Below are positions 1-6,587 of a DNA stretch of 8,222 nucleotides, in pieces. Positions within the stretch are counted from its first letter, which is position 1. The number at the start of each line of letters is the position of its first letter. The position numbers and the translations under genes were made by a program. The notes under the pieces were generated by a model that ran no database searches, had not been told where the DNA came from, and worked only from the letters and a program-made list of their open reading frames with translations. Source of the stretch: M55B144 sp964550615 (GTDB taxonomy: Bacteria > Bipolaricaulota > Bipolaricaulia > UBA7950 > UBA9294); assembly GCA_964550615.1 (NCBI GenBank), contig CAZKAB010000054.1:1-8222 (forward strand). The letters are read 5' to 3'.

Positions 1-6
1 CACACG

Positions 7-24
7 CCTGTCCTACCGGACAGG
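7..24. repeat. Short perfect inverted repeat (hairpin) near left edge
   Basis: CCTGTCC (7-13) and GGACAGG (18-24) form a 7-bp stem with a 4-nt loop. It lies about 90 bp beyond the stop of the leftward acuC gene and next to the larger repeat at 31-81. Neither strand has a T-tract directly after the stem, so it is not a classical intrinsic terminator. A similar stem with a longer loop (CCTGTCT at 8030-8036, AGACAGG at 8053-8059) occurs in the right-hand repeat array, so it may belong to the same repeat family. Confidence 0.45.
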
Positions 25-30
25 GCTGGC

Positions 31-81
31 AACGCCGGGCACAGGTCCCGGCGCTACATCGGATTCCGTTGTCCCGTGGCG
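31..81 (+). repeat. Dispersed repeat, left copy, with GC-rich hairpin
   Basis: This stretch aligns to 8077-8127 in the same orientation, with about 46 of 51 positions identical. The first 32 bases differ at one position only. The core is a perfect 7-bp stem, CGCCGGG (33-39) and CCCGGCG (47-53), around a 7-nt loop. It lies in the gap downstream of the leftward acuC gene. This is the architecture of a REP-like or non-autonomous intergenic element. On the acuC strand the hairpin could slow RNA decay or contribute to termination, but it lacks a U-tract. No transposase or RAYT gene is in the window. Confidence 0.75.
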
Positions 82-111
82 TTTCCGACGGGCGGTCTGC
101 TATGTTGGGTG

Positions 112-1230
112 CTACGGATTTATCAATGGCAAGACGTCTTGTTTGATGGTGTCGATTGTGTGGTTGGCGGTGTCAAGCACGCGGTGCGTCGATGGTTCGT
201 CCGCCTGGCTTCCCCTGAGGCTTCCCAAGGCTAGGCCGTACCTAGCGGCTTCTGTCTGCCATTGCGCCGGGATCTCATCGGGAAGCTCTACGTCGTTCAT
301 CCGCGCCCAGGCAAGGGTCCACGCTCGCACCACATTCTCCACTGCGTACCCGCCGCCGCCAAGTGCCAGCCAGGGGATTTCCAGGTCGCGCACGCGAGTG
401 ACAAACCGCTCGAACAGCGCCAGACTCATCCCCAAACTCGCCACGAGATCGCCGATGATCGCGTCGGCGCCGAGCTGCGTCACCACGATATCGGGCTTGT
501 ATCGATCGACGGCGGGAAAGACAAGTTCGGAGAATACGCGTTCGTAAACGTCGTCCCGCGCCCCGGGGTGAAGTGGAATGTTCATCGCGTAGCCGCGTCC
601 GGCATCCTGCCCCATTTCGCCGATGAATCCCGTGCCGGGAAATATCGTGTGCCCATCCTGGTGTACAGATATGGTTAACACGCGATCGGTCTTATAGAAG
701 GCGTGCTGCACGCCGTCGCCGTGGTGTGCATCGATATCTAGGTATACCACTCGCTTTCCGTGCGCGAGAAGCGCATGGATCGCCAGCGCAACATCGTTTA
801 TGTGGCAAAATCCGGAAGCGCAGGCCGGCATGGCATGGTGGAGTCCGCCGGCCATGTTGAACGCGATCGATGCATCTCCTGATGCAACGGCGTTTGCGCA
901 GTCTATCGATGCGCCGGCCACAAGCATCCCCCACTCGTACACGCCGGGAAAGACCGGGTTGTCACCCGACCCAAGCCCATGCGAGAACAGGTTGGGGACC
1001 CACATCCCCGAATCCGCCAAACGCAGGACTTCTAAGTAGCCTTCGTTGTGGAACGCGAGCGCCTCTTCTTCCGTCGCCGCGCGCGGTTCGATGACCGTTA
1101 TCCCTTCCCGCGAAACGAGACCGTACAGATCAATCAGGTCATAGGTGAGACCGAGGCGGTACGTCTTGAACGGATGATAGTCACCAAAATTGAACTCGAG
1201 CAGCGTGCGCGGGTCGACAAGCACATTCAT
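112..1230 (-). CDS. acuC: AcuC-type Zn-dependent deacetylase (histone deacetylase superfamily)
   Basis: A 372-aa class I-like deacetylase, close to the length of Bacillus subtilis AcuC. Family members remove acetyl groups from lysines; B. subtilis AcuC reactivates acetyl-CoA synthetase. Numbering from the chosen ATG: H131/H132 in GGLHH are the general acid/base pair; D167 and H169 in DIDAHHGDG, plus D256 in GAD, are the expected Zn ligands; Y295 in GGGGY is the transition-state tyrosine. The stretches GLGSGDNPVFPG, SGFCHINDVA and FPGTG match AcuC better than eukaryotic-type HDACs. The whole catalytic core is present. The start at 1230 is preferred over an in-frame ATG at 1254 because AGGAGGGG (1239-1246) lies 8 nt upstream of it. 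No acetyltransferase (AcuA) or acetyl-CoA synthetase gene is in view, so the substrate here is inferred. Acetylpolyamine amidohydrolase-like activity is the main alternative. Confidence 0.88.
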   Translation of the reverse strand: MNVLVDPRTLLEFNFGDYHPFKTYRLGLTYDLIDLYGLVSREGITVIEPRAATEEEALAFHNEGYLEVLRLADSGMWVPNLFSHGLGSGDNPVFPGVYEWGMLVAGASIDCANAVASGDASIAFNMAGGLHHAMPACASGFCHINDVALAIHALLAHGKRVVYLDIDAHHGDGVQHAFYKTDRVLTISVHQDGHTIFPGTGFIGEMGQDAGRGYAMNIPLHPGARDDVYERVFSELVFPAVDRYKPDIVVTQLGADAIIGDLVASLGMSLALFERFVTRVRDLEIPWLALGGGGYAVENVVRAWTLAWARMNDVELPDEIPAQWQTEAARYGLALGSLRGSQADEPSTHRVLDTANHTIDTIKQDVLPLINP

Positions 1231-1238
1231 CGTGGATA

Positions 1239-1246
1239 CCCCTCCT
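1239..1246 (-). promoter_or_regulatory. Shine-Dalgarno site deciding the acuC start
   Basis: Read on the minus strand this is AGGAGGGG, 8 nt before the ATG at 1230. It lies downstream of the other in-frame ATG (1254), so the longer N-terminus (adding MLIGGVST) is unlikely. Confidence 0.8.
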
Positions 1247-1263
1247 ATGAGCATGCGCCGAGG

Positions 1264-1292
1264 ATCATATCACCGGAAAACAAGGACAGCAA
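1264..1292 (-). promoter_or_regulatory. Sigma-70-like promoter for acuC
   Basis: On the minus strand: TTGCTG (1292-1287), a 17-nt spacer, then TATGAT (1269-1264). The predicted start of transcription is near 1257, giving a leader of about 27 nt with the Shine-Dalgarno site inside it. The position between the lipoprotein stop (1370) and the acuC start supports separate transcription of acuC. The rest of the 1231-1369 gap shows no gene and no clear terminator. Confidence 0.6.
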
Positions 1293-1369
1293 ACCGCCGG
1301 AATGACGTTCGTGCACAATGCTGGAGTTCGAAGCAACCTGATCTTAGCTCGTCGGTCGATTGTTGACGT

Positions 1370-2383
1370 CTACAATTTCCACGTTTGCTTGAAGTCCGCG
1401 GTGCTGATGCCCCAAGGATCACAGCCAAGGGGAATGTAGCCACTTGTGTCCGGATCGGCCGCCGTCTCGGCGATGGCAAAGAACTGTCCGCCAATCGGAT
1501 ACACGCCCACGCTCATCCCGTTCGGACAGTCGACCTGAGTTGCAAACGATGATGGAACAAGCACCAGCGCGAGCACGTGATCGGGCAAATCGTCACGGTC
1601 GGTGTCGACAAACGCGATCGTCACCGGTATTCCCTGCGCCCGCAACAGGCTCACGTAGAGAATCGTGGTATCTTCGCAATCCCCATGCTTGTCAACAAGG
1701 GTTTCCAGCGGATATAGCGGATACTCGAACCCGGGCGGGTCGACGACGTAGCTGATCGCCCCTTGCACGAACGAGAGCGCAAATTTGGCGAAGTCGCTGT
1801 TATCGCCGCCGATCTTCGCACGTAGCGCGGCGGCAATGTCGGATATTGTCGGGTCGTCGCGCGGCTCAAGGACATAATCATCGTACTTGTATGTGCCGAC
1901 GAGCGGCGGCCGGTACTGATTGTGATATGTGTTGTACAGCGCCTGTGGAATCAGGAGTTCCAGCGTCTTCTGGTTGCCTTCGTACATCCAAGAATATCGC
2001 CTTAGAATCTGCCCATCCGGAACCGGCGGAATCATGATCTGTTGATCGAGCGACGCTTCCCCGCCACGATTATCCACAATTTGCAGGGCAACGGTGTATG
2101 TTCCCGCTGCAGCATATGTGTGAGTAGGCGCAACTCCATTCCCGTTGGCACCGTCGCCGAAATCCCAGTGATACGAACTGATATGGCCGTCCGGGTCGAT
2201 AGACGCATGCGCATCAAACTTGATCGCAACCGGCGCATAGACGAATCCGTTCTCTGGTACGTAGCCGAATGAGGCCGCGGGAAGTGTGTTCGGTCCCGTC
2301 GACAAACATCCCCCAACACTGGCGAGTATCGCCAGGGCAAGTAGCAGCGGGGCCATCCTTCTAATATGTATGTACACGCACAT
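1370..2383 (-). CDS. Lipoprotein with PKD domain and transglutaminase-like cysteine domain
   Basis: A 337-aa exported protein. The N-terminus has arginines (HIRR), a hydrophobic stretch (11-22) and VGGC, a lipobox with C26 as the probable lipidated cysteine. Residues about 36-118 form a PKD-type beta-sandwich with the hallmark WDFGDG at 73-78 and the usual HTY and GTYTV strand ends. Residues about 170-337 resemble a transglutaminase-like (papain-fold) domain: C236 in GDCED within PLETL-x5-GDCEDTTILYVSLLRAQGIP, H269 in PDHVLAL, and an acidic candidate E306 (AIAETAAD). Such domains act as proteases, amidases or acyltransferases, or are inactive binders; the substrate is unknown. PKD modules usually mediate extracellular protein or glycan contacts. 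The start is uncertain: ATG 2383 has GAGG only 4 nt upstream; GTG 2377 lies 10 nt from the same GAGG; ATG 2356 is almost adjacent to an AGAAGG. All three keep the signal peptide's hydrophobic core. It has its own promoter and diverges from trkA. Confidence 0.8.
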   Translation of the reverse strand: MCVYIHIRRMAPLLLALAILASVGGCLSTGPNTLPAASFGYVPENGFVYAPVAIKFDAHASIDPDGHISSYHWDFGDGANGNGVAPTHTYAAAGTYTVALQIVDNRGGEASLDQQIMIPPVPDGQILRRYSWMYEGNQKTLELLIPQALYNTYHNQYRPPLVGTYKYDDYVLEPRDDPTISDIAAALRAKIGGDNSDFAKFALSFVQGAISYVVDPPGFEYPLYPLETLVDKHGDCEDTTILYVSLLRAQGIPVTIAFVDTDRDDLPDHVLALVLVPSSFATQVDCPNGMSVGVYPIGGQFFAIAETAADPDTSGYIPLGCDPWGISTADFKQTWKL

Positions 2384-2401
2384 ACCCCCTCAAAAGAAGG
2401 G

Positions 2402-2431
2402 ATTCTACCCGCATCGCCACCCGTGATGCAA
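2402..2431 (-). promoter_or_regulatory. Sigma-70-like promoter for the PKD/transglutaminase lipoprotein
   Basis: On the minus strand: TTGCAT (2431-2426), an 18-nt spacer, then TAGAAT (2407-2402). The expected transcript start near 2395 leaves a very short leader (about 12 nt to ATG 2383, about 18 nt to GTG 2377). This slightly favours the GTG as the real start. Confidence 0.55.
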
Positions 2432-2445
2432 CGAGTACCGAACAT

Positions 2446-2517
2446 CCGTTAGGAACAGTAGTTTGTTCCACCCCCGCCGTTGACCCTTGATTTATTCTGT
2501 GCTACCATACCTAACGG
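2446..2517. promoter_or_regulatory. 8-bp inverted repeat bracketing the trkA promoter (possible operator)
   Basis: CCGTTAGG (2446-2453) and CCTAACGG (2510-2517) are perfect inverted copies separated by 56 nt. The right arm covers the predicted trkA transcription start. The left arm lies upstream of the trkA -35 and upstream of the divergent lipoprotein promoter. It could be a paired regulator site. An 8-bp match in a gap of this size could also arise by chance. Confidence 0.3.
2480..2508 (+). promoter_or_regulatory. Sigma-70-like promoter for trkA-trkH
   Basis: TTGACC (2480-2485), a 17-nt spacer, then TACCAT (2503-2508). The predicted transcript start is near 2515, giving a leader of about 19 nt that contains GGAGGG (2521-2526) 7 nt before the trkA ATG. 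Confidence 0.65.
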
Positions 2518-2533
2518 TTGGGAGGGATGAATC

Positions 2534-3196
2534 ATGTACATGATCATCGTTGGGGCGGGGAGCATCGGGATGAGCCTGATCGACATCGCCACGAAAGAGA
2601 AGAACAATGTGGTGGTAATAGAGACAAACGCGGACCGGGCCCGCGAGATCAGCAACAAATACGACATTACCGTGTTGAACGGAGACGCCACTCTCGCCGA
2701 GACTCTGCGTGAGGCCGGTTCGGAACGCGCGGACGCACTTATCACCACCACCAGTGACGACGCGGTGAACCTGATGGTCGTGTCCATCGCGGAGCAATTG
2801 AAGATCCCGTCCATCGTCTCTGTGGTAAACGGAAAAGAACACGCCGAGTTCTTCTCCCGGCTGGGCGCGAATGTAATGGAGAACCCGGAAGAAGTGGTGG
2901 CAAACCATCTGTATACAGCCGTCAAGCGCCCGAAGGTGAAGGATTTCACCATCCTCTCGCAGGGAGATCAGGTGTTCCGCATTGAGATAACCAAGGGCTC
3001 TCTGATCGCCGGAAAATCGCTCTCTGAGTGCGTAAGCCGCGAGCTTATCCCTGACCACATCGCAGTGGTCACCGTCGAGCGCGATGGCAAGAAGGAGATC
3101 GCCACGGCGGAGACGATCTTCGCTCCGGAAGATGTGCTCACGCTTTTCGCCATCGAACGAACGAGCGATGAGCTGATCGACAAACTGACGGGATGA
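2534..3196 (+). CDS. trkA: TrkA/KtrA-type K+ uptake regulatory protein (single RCK domain)
   Basis: A 220-aa cytosolic gating subunit for the channel encoded next to it. Residues 1-125 are an RCK-N Rossmann fold: GAGSIG (7-12) is the dinucleotide-binding glycine loop, E30 at the end of the second strand is the expected ribose-binding acid, and NGDAT (49-53) and the TTTSDD stretch (71-76) are typical RCK positions. Residues about 135-215 form the RCK-C (TrkA-C) ligand-binding domain, with GSLIAGKSL (155-163) and a final strand ending VLTLFAIE. E. coli TrkA has two such units in about 458 aa. The single-unit length here matches KtrA, so it probably assembles as an octameric ring under the channel dimer. 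Binding of NAD(H)/ATP/ADP is expected from the family. The start is well supported by GGAGGG 7 nt upstream. The stop overlaps the trkH start (ATGA). Confidence 0.93.
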   Translation: MYMIIVGAGSIGMSLIDIATKEKNNVVVIETNADRAREISNKYDITVLNGDATLAETLREAGSERADALITTTSDDAVNLMVVSIAEQLKIPSIVSVVNGKEHAEFFSRLGANVMENPEEVVANHLYTAVKRPKVKDFTILSQGDQVFRIEITKGSLIAGKSLSECVSRELIPDHIAVVTVERDGKKEIATAETIFAPEDVLTLFAIERTSDELIDKLTG

Positions 3197-4710
3197 CCCC
3201 TTCCAACTACCGTCTGGCACCCGATCTGCGAATCATCCTTCGCGACCTCGGACTTCTCGTGCCCGTGGTCGGAGTGATGGCCGTCTTCTCGTTGATCATT
3301 CCGATCATCTTCCATGAGATGTATGCCGTCCTCCCGCTTCTGATCACGGCCCTGTGTTCGTTCGCACTGGGAGCCGCGCTCTATATCCCATTCCGCCATG
3401 CCGGTGAGGCGAAGCTTAAGCACGGCATGATCATCGCCGCCTTCGGTTGGCTGCTCGTCGCCGCATTGGGGTCGCTCCCGCTTACGCTGACCGCCATCTC
3501 CGCTCAACACGCTGGAGTGGCGTCACAGACCCTCATGCATTTCAAAGACCCGACAAATGCATTCTTCGAATCGGTCTCCGGGTACACCGGAACGGGGCTA
3601 ACGATGACGGCGCGCGCCGACTTGTTACCGCGGACGATCCAGTGGTGGCGCAGCTTCATCGAGTGGATCGGCGGCATGGGAGTAATCGTTCTCATGCTCA
3701 CCATCCTCGCCGGCCCCCGCCCGGGCGCAATCACCTACAGCCTGTACTATGCCGAGGCTCGCGGCGAGAAGATACATCCGAGCATCGTATCGACGCTTCG
3801 CACCATGTGGTGGATCTTCCTTCTGTACACGTTTGTGAGCATCGTCATCCTGTGGGGGGCGGGCATGCCGATCTGGGATGCCGTCAATCACGCGATGACC
3901 GGCATCTCCACCGGCGGATTCAGCGTTACCGCGAACAGTATCGCCTCGTATAACAGCGTCGCCATTGAGCTTGCGCTTGTTCCAATCATGCTATTCGGGG
4001 CAATCAGTTTCGCCGTCCACTATGAGTTGATGCGCGGGAAAGGCAACGTGCTGTGGATGGATCCACAGACGCGCTGGCTTCTGATCATCATGTTCCTGGG
4101 AGTGCTCTTCCTGGCGCTGGAGAACGTGGCCAAGCTGGGCATCGTCCAATCATTACGCGACTCAACATTCCAGTTTGTCTCCGCTATGACCTGCACGGGG
4201 TTCCAGACCGCCGACATCGGAAGCTGGAGCGCAACGTCCAAGCTGCTCCTCGCCGGGGGAATGGTGGTCGGCGGTGCCGCCGGGTCAACCGCCGGCGGAA
4301 TCAAGGTGATCCGTACGTTGATCCTACTCAAGGGCGTGGGATGGCGCTTCCGCAAGATCGTGTCGCCTCAAGGAGCGCTTGTGCCATTCCGCATAGGGGA
4401 GAAGGCGATAGATGAATCAGAGGTCGGCCGCCGCTTGGAGGACGCGTCGCTGATCACGTTCCTGTGGTTGATCTTCCTCGTTTTGGGCGTAATCGTGCTG
4501 TTGCACACATCGCCGCCCCAATTCGACCTGTCCGACGTAGTTTTCGAGGTAGCTAGCGCGCAGGGGAACGTCGGCCTCTCCGTCGGGATCACGGGACCGA
4601 CGCTGTCCACCGTAAGCAAGCTCGCGCTGTCATTCAACATGTGGATCGGGCGGCTGGAGATCATCCCAATCCTCATGTTCGTCAGATTCATGTTCATCGG
4701 CATTCAGTAG
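3193..4710 (+). CDS. trkH: TrkH/KtrB-family K+ uptake channel, membrane subunit
   Basis: A 505-aa polytopic inner-membrane protein of the SKT superfamily; it moves K+ (or Na+/K+) into the cell. Four pore-loop repeats are visible with their filter glycines: SGYTGTGL (129-136, G135), MTGISTGGF (235-243, G241), MTCTGF (332-337, G336) and QGNVGL (457-462, G461). GGAAGSTAGGIK (360-371) is the conserved stretch in the middle of the third repeat that forms the intramembrane gating loop in known structures. The C-terminus contains the usual MWIGRLEI (483-490). Its length is nearer TrkH (about 485 aa) than KtrB (about 445 aa). The start ATG overlaps the trkA TGA by four bases with only a weak GGG upstream, so translation is probably coupled to trkA. 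All four selectivity repeats look intact. Confidence 0.93.
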   Translation: MTPSNYRLAPDLRIILRDLGLLVPVVGVMAVFSLIIPIIFHEMYAVLPLLITALCSFALGAALYIPFRHAGEAKLKHGMIIAAFGWLLVAALGSLPLTLTAISAQHAGVASQTLMHFKDPTNAFFESVSGYTGTGLTMTARADLLPRTIQWWRSFIEWIGGMGVIVLMLTILAGPRPGAITYSLYYAEARGEKIHPSIVSTLRTMWWIFLLYTFVSIVILWGAGMPIWDAVNHAMTGISTGGFSVTANSIASYNSVAIELALVPIMLFGAISFAVHYELMRGKGNVLWMDPQTRWLLIIMFLGVLFLALENVAKLGIVQSLRDSTFQFVSAMTCTGFQTADIGSWSATSKLLLAGGMVVGGAAGSTAGGIKVIRTLILLKGVGWRFRKIVSPQGALVPFRIGEKAIDESEVGRRLEDASLITFLWLIFLVLGVIVLLHTSPPQFDLSDVVFEVASAQGNVGLSVGITGPTLSTVSKLALSFNMWIGRLEIIPILMFVRFMFIGIQ

Positions 4711-4720
4711 TCACTGGTTA

Positions 4721-4749
4721 TTGCACCCCCTCGTTCTCTCGCCTATGCT
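4721..4749 (+). promoter_or_regulatory. Sigma-70-like promoter for the S55 protease-like gene and murF
   Basis: TTGCAC (4721-4726), a 17-nt spacer, then TATGCT (4744-4749), beginning 10 nt after the trkH stop. The predicted transcript start is near 4756, upstream of a strong Shine-Dalgarno site. The TTG at 4721 could be mistaken for a start codon extending the next gene. It is better read as the -35 element. Confidence 0.55.
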
Positions 4750-4770
4750 TGCATTGATAGAGGGGATACA

Positions 4771-4776
4771 AGGAGG
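4771..4776 (+). promoter_or_regulatory. Shine-Dalgarno site deciding the GTG start of the S55 gene
   Basis: AGGAGG lies 4 nt before GTG 4781. The codons that follow encode K-R and a hydrophobic stretch, a proper signal peptide. This rules against the upstream TTG at 4721 as the start. Confidence 0.75.
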
Positions 4777-4780
4777 GACC

Positions 4781-6586
4781 GTGAAACGACTGGTCATTTT
4801 GATGTGCATGATCGCGGCCATTGTCGCGTGCGCAGGCGTCACCGCATTGGGCTACAACCGCGCTGACTTTCTTTTCCTAGACGAGATCGAGCCGGGGATG
4901 CACGGAATCGGCAAGACGATCGTGGCTGGAGATACAATAAGTGATTTCAACGTCGACGTGATCGGGACGATCGACGAACCCGGAGAGGCCAATGACTTTA
5001 TCGTGGTGCGGGTAGGCGGCGACGCAATCGGCCGCTCGGGCGGAATCGCACAAGGGATGAGTGGAAGTCCCGTCTACATCGACGGCAAACTGATCGGCGC
5101 CCTCAGTCGCGCTGCTTCGTGGTCGAAGGAACTGTTGCCGATCGGCCTGGTAACGCCAATCGAGCAGATGCTCGCGATCATCGATTCCATGAATGGTGCC
5201 CCGGTTTCATCCCGGCCAAACGACGACTCTCTCCTCGCCGGAGTTACCCTGTGCGAAGTCGACGCACCTCCCACGAACACGATGGTGGAGCAATCACCGA
5301 ATACGATCTTCGCCTACCCGGTGTCTTCACCGATCGTCACAAGCGGTCTATCCGGAAGGTCGATCACGACCCTGATGGATGGCGCCTCGGCCCCCGCGCC
5401 GTCCGGTCTTGTAACAGATTTCTTCCCAACCGGAGTTGCGCCGCGCGCGACCGGCCTTTCTTCGCTCGGTCTCTCCTTGTCGCCGTTCTCCGGCGGATTG
5501 GGCGGTGCGAGCGATGATGCAGTGTCCCAGCTAGTGCCGGGGAGCGCAATCGGCGTCGCGCTGGCGAGCGGTGACGTAACGATCGGCGCATTGGGAACGC
5601 TCACCTATCGAGACAACGACCTGATAGTGGGGTTCGGCCACCCGTTCCTGTCAAACGGCGAGGCGTCATTCCCCCTCACCACCGCTCACATCTACGAAAC
5701 AATGAAGTCGTACGACGCATCGTTCAAACTGGGGACGATCGGGCAATCGCTGGGGACAATCCTCGAGGACAGAGCGTCCGGGATCGGCGGCCGGATCGGC
5801 CGTCAGGCGGACACGATCGACCTCTCCCTCGGCGTCTATGATCTCGACTCCAAACAGTCGAAGAACTTCAAGATCGACCTGGTGAACGAACCGCGGATTA
5901 TGAGCGATCTCCTTCTCTCCTCAGGACTGGACGCAATCGACGAGACGCTCGATCGCATCGGGCAGGGAACGGTCAACGTCAACTACCAGATCATCGGCGA
6001 CGGAATGCCATTCCCGCTTGAACGCCACGACATCTTCCTGAGCACGCAGGACATCGCGGTTTATCCCCCTTGGCAGCTTGCGGGAATCGTTTCGCTCCTG
6101 CAGTACAACGACTTTCAGGATCCAGAGATCACGCGCATCGCCGCATCGATGCAAGTCACGCACGCGCTCCGGGCAATGCACATCAATCATCTGGAACTGG
6201 ACAAGGCCGGCTACGCGCCCGGGGATACGATCAACTACACGGTCGAACTGCAGACATATCAAGGCGACACACACACGGAGCAGGGTCAAATCGTGATCCC
6301 GGTCGATCTGCTGGCCGATGACATAACGGTGCGTGCCTACAGCGGTCCGCGCGAATTGGAGGAAGGAGAAAGCCCGGCCGAGTTCACGTCGCTGTCCGAT
6401 CTGATCGAGGCAGTAGAGGATCTGCCTACATACGATACCCTCACGGTGGAGCTGTTCGCGTGGGATTACGCGTCGCCCGACGGCGCACAGGGAATCGACA
6501 AGGTCAGAACGCAGATTGACGGCTACTTCCTGTACGACAAGCGTGAGGTCACCGCGCCGCTGTTTGGCCCTGTCGGCGCCAACTGA
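4781..6586 (+). CDS. Exported SpoIVB-type (peptidase S55) serine-protease-like protein
   Basis: A 601-aa protein from GTG 4781. Residues 1-24 are a signal peptide (KR, then a hydrophobic core); IVAC (14-17) resembles a lipobox, or signal peptidase I could cut after about residue 24. Residues about 34-135 hold GMHGIGKT (39-46) and GGIAQGMSGSP (87-97) followed by YIDGKLIGAL, matching the SpoIVB region around its catalytic serine; S94 is the probable nucleophile. A Ser/Gly/Pro-rich linker spans about 140-250. Residues about 251-345 hold GTLTY (272-276) and GFGHPF (284-289), matching the region around the SpoIVB catalytic histidine (H287 here), then SFKLG and EDR-x-SGIGG. The C-terminal 200 residues look like beta-rich modules of unknown role. 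Similar long S55 proteins occur in non-sporulating bacteria, so a sporulation role is not implied. The catalytic Asp is not obvious. It has its own promoter and is followed one base later by murF. Confidence 0.82.
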   Translation: MKRLVILMCMIAAIVACAGVTALGYNRADFLFLDEIEPGMHGIGKTIVAGDTISDFNVDVIGTIDEPGEANDFIVVRVGGDAIGRSGGIAQGMSGSPVYIDGKLIGALSRAASWSKELLPIGLVTPIEQMLAIIDSMNGAPVSSRPNDDSLLAGVTLCEVDAPPTNTMVEQSPNTIFAYPVSSPIVTSGLSGRSITTLMDGASAPAPSGLVTDFFPTGVAPRATGLSSLGLSLSPFSGGLGGASDDAVSQLVPGSAIGVALASGDVTIGALGTLTYRDNDLIVGFGHPFLSNGEASFPLTTAHIYETMKSYDASFKLGTIGQSLGTILEDRASGIGGRIGRQADTIDLSLGVYDLDSKQSKNFKIDLVNEPRIMSDLLLSSGLDAIDETLDRIGQGTVNVNYQIIGDGMPFPLERHDIFLSTQDIAVYPPWQLAGIVSLLQYNDFQDPEITRIAASMQVTHALRAMHINHLELDKAGYAPGDTINYTVELQTYQGDTHTEQGQIVIPVDLLADDITVRAYSGPRELEEGESPAEFTSLSDLIEAVEDLPTYDTLTVELFAWDYASPDGAQGIDKVRTQIDGYFLYDKREVTAPLFGPVGAN

Positions 6587-6587
6587 C

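Noticed and set aside
7..53. Intrinsic terminator for acuC formed by the left-edge hairpins
   Set aside because: On the acuC strand neither hairpin is followed by a T-run.
1293..1369. Small gene or RNA between acuC and the lipoprotein gene
   Set aside because: No start with a ribosome site, no conserved structure and no strong hairpin is visible in this short gap.
2449..2952. 167-codon minus-strand frame near trkA
   Set aside because: Serine/threonine-rich shadow of trkA with no recognisable motif; it overlaps the promoter region.
2492..3220. 242-codon open frame on the minus strand opposite trkA
   Set aside because: It is antisense to a clear trkA with strong motifs, rich in D/H/R as expected for a shadow frame, and it would run over the trkA promoter.
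4721..4780. N-terminal extension of the S55 protein starting at TTG 4721
   Set aside because: The TTG fits a -35 box and has no Shine-Dalgarno. The GTG at 4781 has AGGAGG and begins a proper signal peptide.
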